From Paenibacillus sp. SZ31 (GTDB lineage: Bacteria > Bacillota > Bacilli > Paenibacillales > Paenibacillaceae), in assembly GCF_012912005.1 (NCBI RefSeq), contig NZ_JABBEA010000010.1:124001-188000 (forward strand): a stretch of 64,000 bases of DNA. The letters run 5' to 3'. Numbering within the stretch: the stretch's first letter is position 1; each line of letters begins with the position of its first letter. A program made the position numbers and the translations under genes. The notes beneath the pieces were generated by a model. That model was not told the origin of the DNA. It saw only the letters and a program-made list of their open reading frames with translations, and did not search any database. Below, piece after piece: positions 6,869-14,751 of the stretch.

Positions 6869-9544
6869 ATGCGTCACATTTGGCACGTTTACAAAACAGA
6901 CTGGTTGCATATTCTGAAGGTTCCCACAGGTATATTTCTAATTGTGGCAATAATTTTACTACCCGGGGTATATGACTGGGTCAATGTGAAATCCGTCTGG
7001 GACCCGTACAGTAATACCCAAGGGATCAAAATTGCGGTGACAACTGAGGACAAGGGTGCGACTGTTGAAGGAACCAACGTTAATATCGGAGATGAATTGG
7101 TGTCGAGCCTGAAGCAAAACGAAAAGCTGGGCTGGACTTTTGTGGACCAGGCTGAGGCTAATCGGGGTGTGCAAACTGGAGAGTATTATGCAAGCCTGCT
7201 CATTCCGGGGGACTTTTCATCCAAAATTACAGGCATCGTTGATGGGAAGCTGGAACGACCGGAAGTAATCTATACCGTCAATGAAAAGGTGAATGCCATT
7301 GCTCCAAAAATCACAGGCTCCGGTGTATCTGCGATAACAACGCAAATCAATGAGAATTTCACCGAAGCCGTTAGTGAGGCCGTTCTAACCAAGCTGAAGG
7401 AAGCCGGGGTTGAAATTAATGCGCAGCTTCCAACATTACGCAAGATGGAGAATGGCATTTTCACGCTGGAGAAGAATCTTCCGGCTATACAAGCCGCTGG
7501 TCAAAAGGTTCTGGAAGTAGAAAAAGCCATGCCTGAGATTGTAAAAGATGCTCAAAAGATCGTTGAAATAGAAAAAAAACTGCCTGAAATCAATGAAGCG
7601 GCACAATATGTGCTCAAGGTGCAGGAGTATTGGCCACAAATTAATGATGCGGCTTCCGAAGTGCTGGCTATCCAGGGGCGGATTCCCGATATACAAAAAG
7701 CTGTGGAACGCATTCAAGAAGTGGATGAAAACTTTGGTCAGGTATCAGGTGTCATCCAAACGGCACTGGATAAAACCGACAAAGCTCTGTCTATCGTCAC
7801 GGCCGCAGAGCAAGATTTGGACAAAGTATCACAAATCGCTGGCAACGGGATTGAGCTGGCCGAAGGCTTGAATCAATTTGTGGATTCCAGTGAAGAAGCG
7901 TTTCAGGCGATTGGCCCAGCGATCCGCCAAAATCTACTGCTAGTGCAACAGATTACTAACGCTGCAGGGGACATATTTACACAATTGCAAAATTTGGATC
8001 TTAACAACCTGCCAACCGCAGAAGATCTCGATCGAATTGCTACGCGTTTAGGGATTGCGGTAAAACTCGTCGACAGTATGGCAGAACTACTGGGCAACAT
8101 CGACAACTTGCTTCCAAGCCAACCACTTGCCGATAAAATTACACAACTGAACACCGTTTCAGATAAACTTCAGTTGCAAATCCGCTTGGCTGGCATCATC
8201 AGTAATGCCATGCGTCGCAATACAACTCCACCGGCAGATGTCATCGCTCAGTTAAATACTCTCTCGAAGGATATTAGCAGCAGGATTGGCAATACCTTAA
8301 ACACCTATGAAAGTGAAATATCGCCTGCTCTTGCAACTGGTGCGGATAAGCTCAGGTCTATCCTCTCCACTTCAGCAGAAACTCTACAAGGGGCAAAGGA
8401 TCGTATACCGGATATTGCTGACATTCTTGCATCAGCCAAAGAAGGGATTATGTTTGGGCAGACCGAGTTGACGAAAATCCAGAGCGAACTGCCTCAAATA
8501 CAATTGAAGATCCATGAGATATCGGAGACTCTCGCGAACAAAAGTGAAGGTTTTATCCAAGCTTTAAACACCGTGTCTTCATTAATTCGGACCGATCTGC
8601 CCAAGCTGGGAAGCAAACTGAACGAAGCCGCTGATTTTGTTCGTAATGATCTGCCTAATGCCGAGAAACAGATAGGCAAGGCATCCGATTTTGTAGAGAA
8701 TCAGCTGCCGCAGGTCGAAAAAGGAGTTCACCGTGTTGCCACGCTGGTACGTGATGATCTGCCAGCATTGGAAAGTGCCATCAGCAAGGCTGCGGACAAG
8801 CTCAGGGAAGTTGAAGGTAATAACCAGTTTGCCGAACTTGCCAAGCTTCTGCGCGGCGACATTGAGGAAGAGAGTGCTTTCCTTTCGAGTCCCGTGCAAA
8901 TCAAAGAACAGCAACTTTACCCGATTCCGAATTATGGATCGGCAATGTCGCCATTTTATGGCGTGTTGTCCTTGTGGGTCGGTTCAACGCTGCTGATCTC
9001 CCTGCTTCGTGCTGAAGCCGAAAATCCGGATGGCAAGTTCCGGGGATACGAGTTGTATCTCGGACGTCTTGCTACTTTTCTAACCATTGGATTGCTTCAG
9101 GCGGTATGCGTCACCCTGGGAGATATCTTAATCCTGGGTACTTACGTCGCAGATAAACTGTGGTTTGTCCTGTTTGCCATGCTGGTGAGTGCCGTATTTG
9201 TCACCATAACGTACACCCTGCTATCCGTATTTGGGAATATCGGAAAAGGGATAGCCATTATCTTCATGGTGTTCCAGTTCTCCAGCTCGGGCGGTACGTT
9301 CCCGATCAGCATGACATCACCCTTTTTCCAGGCATTGAATCCGTTCATGCCCTTCACATATGCGATTAGCCTGCTGCGTGAGTCGGTCGGCGGCATCTTG
9401 TGGTCTACTGCCATCAAAGATATTCTGTGGTTATGTATGTTCATCGCGCTGAGCCTCATCATTGCCCTTGCTTTGAAACGACCACTAAGCAGTCTCACCA
9501 AACGTTCAGCCGAGAATGCCAAGAAGACCAAGATTATTGCTTAA
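6869..9544 (+). CDS. YhgE/Pip-family membrane protein with long repeat-rich extracellular region
   Basis: The 891-residue protein has the YhgE/Pip (phage infection protein) layout: a short cytoplasmic N-terminus, one membrane segment (about 20-38, LIVAIILLPGVYDW), a very long extracytoplasmic region, and a C-terminal ABC-2-like block of about five or six membrane segments from about residue 690 onward. The extracellular part carries six tandem 17-residue repeats (188-289) and four 18-residue repeats (576-647), both of helical, Pro-capped type. Homologues include phage receptors in lactic acid bacteria and relatives of type VII secretion membrane proteins; the exact role is unknown. RBS AGGAGGA. 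It is a single gene, ended by a bidirectional terminator, and stands on the opposite strand from its neighbours. Confidence 0.85.
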   Translation: MRHIWHVYKTDWLHILKVPTGIFLIVAIILLPGVYDWVNVKSVWDPYSNTQGIKIAVTTEDKGATVEGTNVNIGDELVSSLKQNEKLGWTFVDQAEANRGVQTGEYYASLLIPGDFSSKITGIVDGKLERPEVIYTVNEKVNAIAPKITGSGVSAITTQINENFTEAVSEAVLTKLKEAGVEINAQLPTLRKMENGIFTLEKNLPAIQAAGQKVLEVEKAMPEIVKDAQKIVEIEKKLPEINEAAQYVLKVQEYWPQINDAASEVLAIQGRIPDIQKAVERIQEVDENFGQVSGVIQTALDKTDKALSIVTAAEQDLDKVSQIAGNGIELAEGLNQFVDSSEEAFQAIGPAIRQNLLLVQQITNAAGDIFTQLQNLDLNNLPTAEDLDRIATRLGIAVKLVDSMAELLGNIDNLLPSQPLADKITQLNTVSDKLQLQIRLAGIISNAMRRNTTPPADVIAQLNTLSKDISSRIGNTLNTYESEISPALATGADKLRSILSTSAETLQGAKDRIPDIADILASAKEGIMFGQTELTKIQSELPQIQLKIHEISETLANKSEGFIQALNTVSSLIRTDLPKLGSKLNEAADFVRNDLPNAEKQIGKASDFVENQLPQVEKGVHRVATLVRDDLPALESAISKAADKLREVEGNNQFAELAKLLRGDIEEESAFLSSPVQIKEQQLYPIPNYGSAMSPFYGVLSLWVGSTLLISLLRAEAENPDGKFRGYELYLGRLATFLTIGLLQAVCVTLGDILILGTYVADKLWFVLFAMLVSAVFVTITYTLLSVFGNIGKGIAIIFMVFQFSSSGGTFPISMTSPFFQALNPFMPFTYAISLLRESVGGILWSTAIKDILWLCMFIALSLIIALALKRPLSSLTKRSAENAKKTKIIA
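7430..7735 (+). repeat. Six tandem 51-bp coding repeats (17 residues each)
   Basis: Residues 188-289 of the YhgE-like protein are six consecutive units of exactly 17 residues, each opening with Pro and following the pattern PxIxxAxxxVxxVExxL. Examples are PEIVKDAQKIVEIEKKL and PEINEAAQYVLKVQEYW. The DNA copies have diverged, so this is an old protein repeat, not a recent microsatellite. It probably forms a rigid helical rod. Confidence 0.85.
8594..8809 (+). repeat. Four tandem 54-bp coding repeats (18 residues each)
   Basis: Residues 576-647 of the YhgE-like protein are four units of 18 residues, for example DLPKLGSKLNEAADFVRN, DLPNAEKQIGKASDFVEN, QLPQVEKGVHRVATLVRD and DLPALESAISKAADKLRE. 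They lie just before the membrane-embedded C-terminus, so they form the membrane-proximal stalk. Confidence 0.85.
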
Positions 9545-9561
9545 CTCATGTGCTGGATACT

Positions 9562-9610
9562 AAACGAGATAAGGCCATTGGAGTTTACATCCCATGGCCT
9601 TATCTCGTTT
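9562..9610. terminator. Bidirectional terminator between convergent genes
   Basis: A perfect 17-bp stem (9562-9578 with 9594-9610) encloses a 15-base loop. The stem starts with AAA and ends with TTT, as in bidirectional intrinsic terminators. It lies 17 bp after the yhgE-like gene and 25 bp before the end of the convergent glycan operon. Confidence 0.75.
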
Positions 9611-9635
9611 CCCTATATGAATCGATACATTTTGA

Positions 9636-10940
9636 TTATTTCACTGAGCGTTCCTGTTCCAACTGATCATAGGATTGCTTGATTGTTGTTAATGTTTCTA
9701 CATGGCGATAGATGTTGTTACTTGCCGTAACGATAACACATAACATGATCAAACCTATAACTACTTTTTTCCCCAATCCTCGACGGAGGCCGATAACGAA
9801 ACCCCCACCCAACAGGAAGAACGCAAACAGATAATGTCCCGCATACAGGTACATATCGTATTGAAACACAGCTAGACCAAAGCCCACGACTACATGAAGC
9901 AAAAAGGCAAACAAAATATATGGCACAAGGGTCCACACTTCTCGTTCACGAATGCCTTTAATGAAGCCCATGAATGCCAGTAGTAAAATAAAGATACCTG
10001 TCATCTGCACATAGATTGGATTGGAACGGGATAGATCCGTAACAAAGGCTGCCATGCCCGGGTCCAGTAAATGCATCTTCGGTGTCAGCATTGGATTGAT
10101 GGTTAACATGTTTAATGCTTTCCAGTGAACTGCAAATTGGAATGGTGTTGCATAACTGGTCCCGCCATTTTGAATGCCCAACAGCCAGTTACTAACCCAG
10201 CTACGACCTCCGAATGCAACATACTGAATGCCTGTGAATACGGCAATGATTACAACTGCCAGTGCCATGATTCCAATGAACTTTTTCAAATTCGCCTTAT
10301 TACGCCATCCATGCATATTGAAAAAAGTGGCAGCTGCAAACGGTACGATATTCGTCGAGGTTAACCCGAAGTTAATCGATGCAAGCAACGCATTGGGTAC
10401 ATAACATACGTCCTGACGCTCACGAGTATACTGCAAGTAAACCACCGAGAACAGGATAACGAACTGTACATACGGATATGAGTCCGGAATCAATGCGGTA
10501 TACATTAAATAGGAACTGAAACCAAACAACAAAGCGAACAGCAGCGGTGTGATGCTCGGCTTGTCTTCTTTTTGACTCAGAAACAGATACGCCAGCACTA
10601 CCGAACCCGCATTCACTAACGATTGCAGGATTAGAAAGAACCAGTTGCCTCCCAGCAGCTTCGCTACAGCCGCAAGGGTGACTGCCAGAAAGGAAATCAG
10701 CGGATGGATAACAGAAGAACTATTGTCCCCATAATACATGGAAGGATCAAAGTTGAATAAATTGATCGGAAACAGCGTCGTATTAAATGGGGTATACGTC
10801 CCAAGCATATCTGCATTATTTTCAATGTACAGAACATACGAGCCGTTCATTAAACCATAGAACAGAGCAAATCCCGCAAACAGGTAGAAGGCTATCCAGT
10901 TGGCTCTGCGATTATAAAATAAGTAATCTAAAAAGTTCAT
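9636..10940 (-). CDS. Polytopic membrane protein, candidate GT-C-type glycosyltransferase
   Basis: The 434-residue protein has about ten or eleven hydrophobic segments, starting at residues 15-35. The first external loop is large and acidic (ENNADMLGTYTPFN, about 40-75), which fits the GT-C fold, where acidic residues in the first periplasmic loop bind a polyprenyl-phosphate sugar donor. I do not recognise a named family with certainty. It is the last gene of a minus-strand operon encoding a UbiA-type phosphoribosyltransferase, a HAD phosphatase and two small SMR proteins, so transfer of a lipid-linked pentose to a surface acceptor is the natural inference. A polymerase or an anchor protein is the alternative. 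Confidence 0.6.
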   Translation of the reverse strand: MNFLDYLFYNRRANWIAFYLFAGFALFYGLMNGSYVLYIENNADMLGTYTPFNTTLFPINLFNFDPSMYYGDNSSSVIHPLISFLAVTLAAVAKLLGGNWFFLILQSLVNAGSVVLAYLFLSQKEDKPSITPLLFALLFGFSSYLMYTALIPDSYPYVQFVILFSVVYLQYTRERQDVCYVPNALLASINFGLTSTNIVPFAAATFFNMHGWRNKANLKKFIGIMALAVVIIAVFTGIQYVAFGGRSWVSNWLLGIQNGGTSYATPFQFAVHWKALNMLTINPMLTPKMHLLDPGMAAFVTDLSRSNPIYVQMTGIFILLLAFMGFIKGIREREVWTLVPYILFAFLLHVVVGFGLAVFQYDMYLYAGHYLFAFFLLGGGFVIGLRRGLGKKVVIGLIMLCVIVTASNNIYRHVETLTTIKQSYDQLEQERSVK

Positions 10941-11017
10941 TCTTTCATTTCACATCCAATAAATTTTATAAAAAATTATATAACTTGAGTGCTCATGTAA
11001 ATTATCTTTAGTTCACC

Positions 11018-11338
11018 TTAAAACACCAATAAACATAGGCCACCCATAATACATGCCACACCTATCCAGCGTAAAGGACCCACCATCTCCTTAAATACCA
11101 ACCGCGCGATGATGAGAGTCCAGACATATGTCAATGCATTGGCAGGCAGTACTACGGTTAATGGAAGAAACTTCAACAATACAATATTCAACAATGCACC
11201 TGTTCCATAGAATCCGAGTCCCATGAGCACATGTAGGCGATTGCGACTTGTCGCATAAGCTTTCAATCCGGCCCCGCCCAATGCACCGCACAACGTCATA
11301 ACAATTAGCACAGCAACCATCCAGCTATCGATCAACAC
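11018..11338 (-). CDS. Small EamA/SMR-type membrane protein, candidate flippase subunit B
   Basis: A 106-residue protein with four hydrophobic segments and no other domain, of the small multidrug resistance/EamA half-transporter type. Such proteins act as dimers; ArnE and ArnF of Escherichia coli are a heterodimeric pair that moves undecaprenyl-phosphate aminoarabinose across the membrane. It begins with GTG at 11338 and overlaps the preceding SMR gene by 14 bases, so the two are made together. Neighbours suggest a polyprenyl-phosphate-pentose flippase rather than a drug pump. The function is inferred from context. Confidence 0.75.
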   Translation of the reverse strand: MLIDSWMVAVLIVMTLCGALGGAGLKAYATSRNRLHVLMGLGFYGTGALLNIVLLKFLPLTVVLPANALTYVWTLIIARLVFKEMVGPLRWIGVACIMGGLCLLVF

Positions 11339-11654
11339 TGGTTAATGTCACCCCGATTCCAAGCAACACGACTGCTGCCAGCTTCTGCACCGTAATTTCT
11401 TCCCCGAGCAAGAAATATCCATAGATTAAGGCAAATACGTAACTGGCACACATCAGCGGATAAGCAACAGAGAGTTTTTCCAGAGCAAAAGCTTTAATCA
11501 TCAAGATCGCTCCAACTCCATAACATAGAAAACCAACACCCAGGTAGATCCACTCGGTTAGTCCCCATTTCCAGAACAATTGACCCGTTGCTGTCAGAAA
11601 TGCGGAGACGAGCATCAACCATTTACCAGTATGACGTGACTTTATTTCCCCCAC
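11325..11654 (-). CDS. Small EamA/SMR-type membrane protein, candidate flippase subunit A
   Basis: A 109-residue protein with four hydrophobic segments, an early GQLFWKWGL and a late SYVFALIYGYFLLGEE stretch that resembles ArnE/EmrE fourth-helix sequences (the LLGE motif). It overlaps the HAD gene upstream (13 bases) and its partner SMR gene downstream (14 bases), so the three are translationally coupled. Two different SMR genes in tandem is the ArnE/ArnF arrangement, which favours a heterodimeric lipid-sugar flippase in this operon. Confidence 0.75.
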   Translation of the reverse strand: MGEIKSRHTGKWLMLVSAFLTATGQLFWKWGLTEWIYLGVGFLCYGVGAILMIKAFALEKLSVAYPLMCASYVFALIYGYFLLGEEITVQKLAAVVLLGIGVTLTSVDR

Positions 11655-12274
11655 GTTAATGCCTCCATGTCCGGAACACGCTTGTTAATAAAGTATCGTT
11701 GACTCACCAGCTGCATCACCGGAAGGTCGGATAAGGAGTCCGAATAGGAACATGACTGGTCATAGTCAATTACCATCTTCTTCTCACTCAGATAAGACTG
11801 AATTCGGCGTACCTTCTCTTCCCCTTTGCAATTACTGCCATCAACTCTGCATGTGTAACCATTCTCATGACGGACAAGTTCAGTTCCAATTACATGATCC
11901 ACCCAGGGAAAGTTTTTAAAGTATTTCATATAGGCATGCGGAGATGCGGTTACGAGTAAGACATGGTAGCCTGCTTCCTTGCGATGCTGCATCTCTACAC
12001 TGGCCTCAGCAAAAATGGACGTACGCAAGCGGGTATCAAAGAAATGTTCCAGATCTTTTTCAGACATGCGCTCAATTTCTTGAAAGTAGGATCGTTTCAC
12101 TTGTTCAACCGTCATGAAGCCTGCCTTGAATAACACGGTATGTAATGCAATGACAGGTAATCTCCATACCTGCCACGGGTAACGTCTAACACCATAATGC
12201 ACAAATTGAAACATCGAATCACTGCGTATAATCGTTTTATCAATATCAAAAATCGCGACTTTCGTGCTTTTCAC
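11642..12274 (-). CDS. HAD-IB family phosphatase (candidate polyprenyl-phosphoribose 5-phosphatase)
   Basis: The 210-residue protein has all HAD motifs: DIDKT (Asp10, Asp12), VTAS (Thr109-Ser111), Lys150, and YSDSLSDLP (Asp179, Asp183). It resembles SerB-like HAD-IB hydrolases. I chose the GTG at 12274 because GAGGGGG sits six bases before it; an upstream in-frame ATG would overlap ubiA and lacks support. It follows the UbiA gene by 19 bp. In mycobacteria the UbiA product is dephosphorylated by a separate phosphatase (Rv3807c), and in Azorhizobium noeC is followed by a phosphatase gene. Here a HAD enzyme probably does that step; this is inference. Confidence 0.82.
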   Translation of the reverse strand: MKSTKVAIFDIDKTIIRSDSMFQFVHYGVRRYPWQVWRLPVIALHTVLFKAGFMTVEQVKRSYFQEIERMSEKDLEHFFDTRLRTSIFAEASVEMQHRKEAGYHVLLVTASPHAYMKYFKNFPWVDHVIGTELVRHENGYTCRVDGSNCKGEEKVRRIQSYLSEKKMVIDYDQSCSYSDSLSDLPVMQLVSQRYFINKRVPDMEALTWGK

Positions 12275-12293
12275 CCTGATCCCCCTCAGCCTT

Positions 12294-13208
12294 TTATTCA
12301 AAGATAGCAAAGATTGTAACAACACTTATCACATACAATATCACCGTAATTAATATGGGCTTGTCCTCTAATAGCACACGATCTGGCGAGCCGCCCTGGT
12401 TCTTCATATGGATCAGATACAGGTAACGGAACATGCCGTAAATGACCAATGGAATCGTCCACATCAGATGGATGGACCGATCTGAAGTGAATGTGAACAG
12501 GGAATAACTGATAATCGTAGCTGTGGTCACAATCGTATTGAATTGATCCAGCAACGTAATGGAGTAGTTATCCAAAACCTTACGGTGTGATCCCGTGTTT
12601 CCTTCCAGCAAAGTAAGTTCATTTCTTCTTTTACCAATGGCCAGAAACAACGACAACAACATCGTACAGATCAAAAACCACGGCGTGAATGGCACATGGA
12701 TCAGCACACCACCTGCAATCGCGCGAAGTACAAAGCCGGCTGCAATGGTCATCATATCCAGGATAACGAGATGTTTCAGTACAAATGAATACGAGACATT
12801 CAACAAGAAGTAGACGACACACAATACGCCAAATAGCGGGTTCATCACAAAAGCCGTTCCTACGGAAAGGGTCAATAGAATAATACCGAACAACAAAGCA
12901 TGAGTCGGATTCACCTGCCTTGAAGCAATGGGACGAAACTTTTTCACTGGATGCTGCCGATCCCTGTCCCGGTCTACGTAGTCATTCAAAATATAAACAC
13001 AGCCTGCAACGAGACTAAATAGAATAAAACCAAGCAATGTCGCAAGAATAGTTTCGGTCCGAATTTCTTCAAAAGAGAATAATAAAGCAGCAAATAACAG
13101 CAGATTTTTAGTCCACTGTTTGGGTCTTAACAATCTGACTAATCCTGACACTGTACTACCTGTTCCTGTAGCCGGTGAAGACACCGTACTGGTTCGTGAT
13201 GATAACAA
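12294..13208 (-). CDS. UbiA-family polyprenyl-phosphate phosphoribosyltransferase
   Basis: The 304-residue membrane protein has the UbiA first aspartate motif LNDYVDRDRDRQHP (Asn75, Asp76, Asp79, Asp83) and then VKKFRPIAS. The second motif has Tyr140, Lys145 and Asp151 (YSFVLKHLVILD), followed by LRAIAGG. These details, with the N-terminal LLRPKQWTKN, match decaprenyl-phosphate 5-phosphoribosyltransferase (Rv3806c type) rather than quinone or heme prenyltransferases. The reaction would be PRPP plus polyprenyl phosphate giving polyprenyl-phosphoryl-5-phosphoribose. The start is TTG at 13208, nine bases after GGGAG. It is first in its operon behind a good sigma-A promoter. Strong family call; the lipid length and in vivo product are not known. 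Confidence 0.87.
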   Translation of the reverse strand: MLSSRTSTVSSPATGTGSTVSGLVRLLRPKQWTKNLLLFAALLFSFEEIRTETILATLLGFILFSLVAGCVYILNDYVDRDRDRQHPVKKFRPIASRQVNPTHALLFGIILLTLSVGTAFVMNPLFGVLCVVYFLLNVSYSFVLKHLVILDMMTIAAGFVLRAIAGGVLIHVPFTPWFLICTMLLSLFLAIGKRRNELTLLEGNTGSHRKVLDNYSITLLDQFNTIVTTATIISYSLFTFTSDRSIHLMWTIPLVIYGMFRYLYLIHMKNQGGSPDRVLLEDKPILITVILYVISVVTIFAIFE

Positions 13209-13265
13209 TTGTAATAACTCCCTTCAACAACAACTTCTGTATATAACAAATAACGTAAAGATCTA

Positions 13266-13294
13266 ATCATATGTTGCTTGTATAATTTTGTAAA
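13266..13294 (-). promoter_or_regulatory. Sigma-A promoter of the ubiA-HAD-SMR-GT operon
   Basis: On the minus strand: -35 TTTACA (13294-13289), 17-base spacer, -10 TATGAT (13271-13266). It lies 58 bp upstream of the ubiA start and just after the dapL terminator, so this operon has its own transcription unit. Confidence 0.75.
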
Positions 13295-13326
13295 GGGAGT
13301 AAATTAAAAAAATCTAATATGGGCAT

Positions 13327-13352
13327 AAAAAAAGAGACCATTTCTGGTCTCT
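13327..13352 (-). terminator. Intrinsic terminator after dapL
   Basis: Stem AGAGACCA/TGGTCTCT (13352-13345 with 13340-13333), a four-base loop and a T-run (13332-13327) on the minus strand, 35 bp after the dapL stop. Confidence 0.85.
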
Positions 13353-13387
13353 TCGTTAGTACGTAATTAAACTATTGGGTAATGCGA

Positions 13388-14641
13388 TTAAAATTCAAAT
13401 TGTACGTCGCTCAGACGACGTTTGATCTCAGCAATAACGCGTTTCTCTTCCTCTTCACCCTTAGCTTCAAAGGTAACGGAGAAACGAACAAAGTTACCTG
13501 CATCATCCCAAGGTACGGACGAGATCAGTTTCTCACGGATCAGGAATTGGGAGAAATCTTCGCCGGATTCGAAGCGACGTCCGCCAACCACACCTTTTGG
13601 TGCTTCAACATACAGGAAGAAGGAACCTTTAGGTTTTTCAGCCTGGAAGCCCAGTTCGTTCAGTGCGGCAACGAGCATGTCGTGACGACGGGAATATTTC
13701 TCTGCAATTTTTTCCGTGATCTCAGGGTGATTCAATCCATAAGCAGCTGCCTTTTGAATCGCGATGAACTGACCGGAGTCATTGTTGTCCTTCACGTCGC
13801 TGAATGCTTTGACTACAAGCGGGTTACCCGCTACGAATCCGATTCTCCAACCCGTCATGTTGTAGGACTTGGACAGAGAGTGTAGCTCTACGCCGACATC
13901 CTTCGCACCAGGTACCGACAGGAAGCTGAACGGTTTTTTGCCATCGTACGTCAATGCTGCATAAGGAGCATCATGGACAACGACTACATTGTATTTCTTC
14001 GCCCATTCCACGACTTCAGTGAAGAACTCCACCGTCGCACTTGCACCTGTTGGGTTGTTCGGATAGTTCAGGTATAACAATTTCGCACGTTTTGCGATGT
14101 CTTCCGGAATAGCCGTCAGATCAGGCAAGAAGTTGTTTTCCTTCGTCAACTGAATGTTGAACACTTCTCCGCCCAGATACTTGGTATGTGTACCCATAAC
14201 CGGGTAACCTGGAACGGTCATGATGGTCACATCACCCGGATTGATGAAGCATGAAGGCATCATCGCCAAAGCCGGCTTGGAACCAATGGAGTGCACGATT
14301 TCGGTATCTGCATCGATTCCTTCTACGTTGAATACGTTTTTCAGGTAGGACGCAGCAGCAGTCTTGAATTCAGGAATACCATTATCGGCATAACCACGGT
14401 TCTCAGGTCTGGAAGCTTCTTCTGCAAGTGCAGCTACAATGCCTGCATCCGCCATTTCGTCTGGTTCACCTACACCAAGGTCAATCAGTTCCACATCGGG
14501 AAAATCTTTTTTGGCCGAAGCTTTGGCACGTTTGATTTTCTCGAATTTATAAATGTTCGTGTCTTTACCATAGTTGGAGCCACCGATACGGTCGGCAAAA
14601 TTAGTCTGAATGTAAGTTTCTTGATATTTATCGATACTCAT
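13388..14641 (-). CDS. dapL: LL-diaminopimelate aminotransferase
   Basis: DapL converts tetrahydrodipicolinate directly to LL-diaminopimelate in one PLP-dependent step, bypassing DapD-DapC/N-DapE, and so feeds both lysine and the peptidoglycan precursor. The protein is 417 residues from MSIDKYQETYIQTNFADRIGG. It shows the class I/II aminotransferase fold: LNYPNNPTGA, the PLP lysine in SLSKSYNMTGWRIGF and the C-terminal FVRFSV arginine. An ATG four codons earlier directly abuts GAGGAG, so I prefer the ATG at 14641. It is followed by its own terminator. The product fits the meso-DAP specificity of MurE in this window. Confidence 0.92.
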   Translation of the reverse strand: MSIDKYQETYIQTNFADRIGGSNYGKDTNIYKFEKIKRAKASAKKDFPDVELIDLGVGEPDEMADAGIVAALAEEASRPENRGYADNGIPEFKTAAASYLKNVFNVEGIDADTEIVHSIGSKPALAMMPSCFINPGDVTIMTVPGYPVMGTHTKYLGGEVFNIQLTKENNFLPDLTAIPEDIAKRAKLLYLNYPNNPTGASATVEFFTEVVEWAKKYNVVVVHDAPYAALTYDGKKPFSFLSVPGAKDVGVELHSLSKSYNMTGWRIGFVAGNPLVVKAFSDVKDNNDSGQFIAIQKAAAYGLNHPEITEKIAEKYSRRHDMLVAALNELGFQAEKPKGSFFLYVEAPKGVVGGRRFESGEDFSQFLIREKLISSVPWDDAGNFVRFSVTFEAKGEEEEKRVIAEIKRRLSDVQFEF

Positions 14642-14751
14642 AACGTTGTTCATCTCCTCATTTGACGCAAATTTCTACACTTTAATATGAAGCATTTGCG
14701 TGATCAAAGCCATGGACAAAGTATCCGAACATTTGTACTTTCTTGGAGCTG

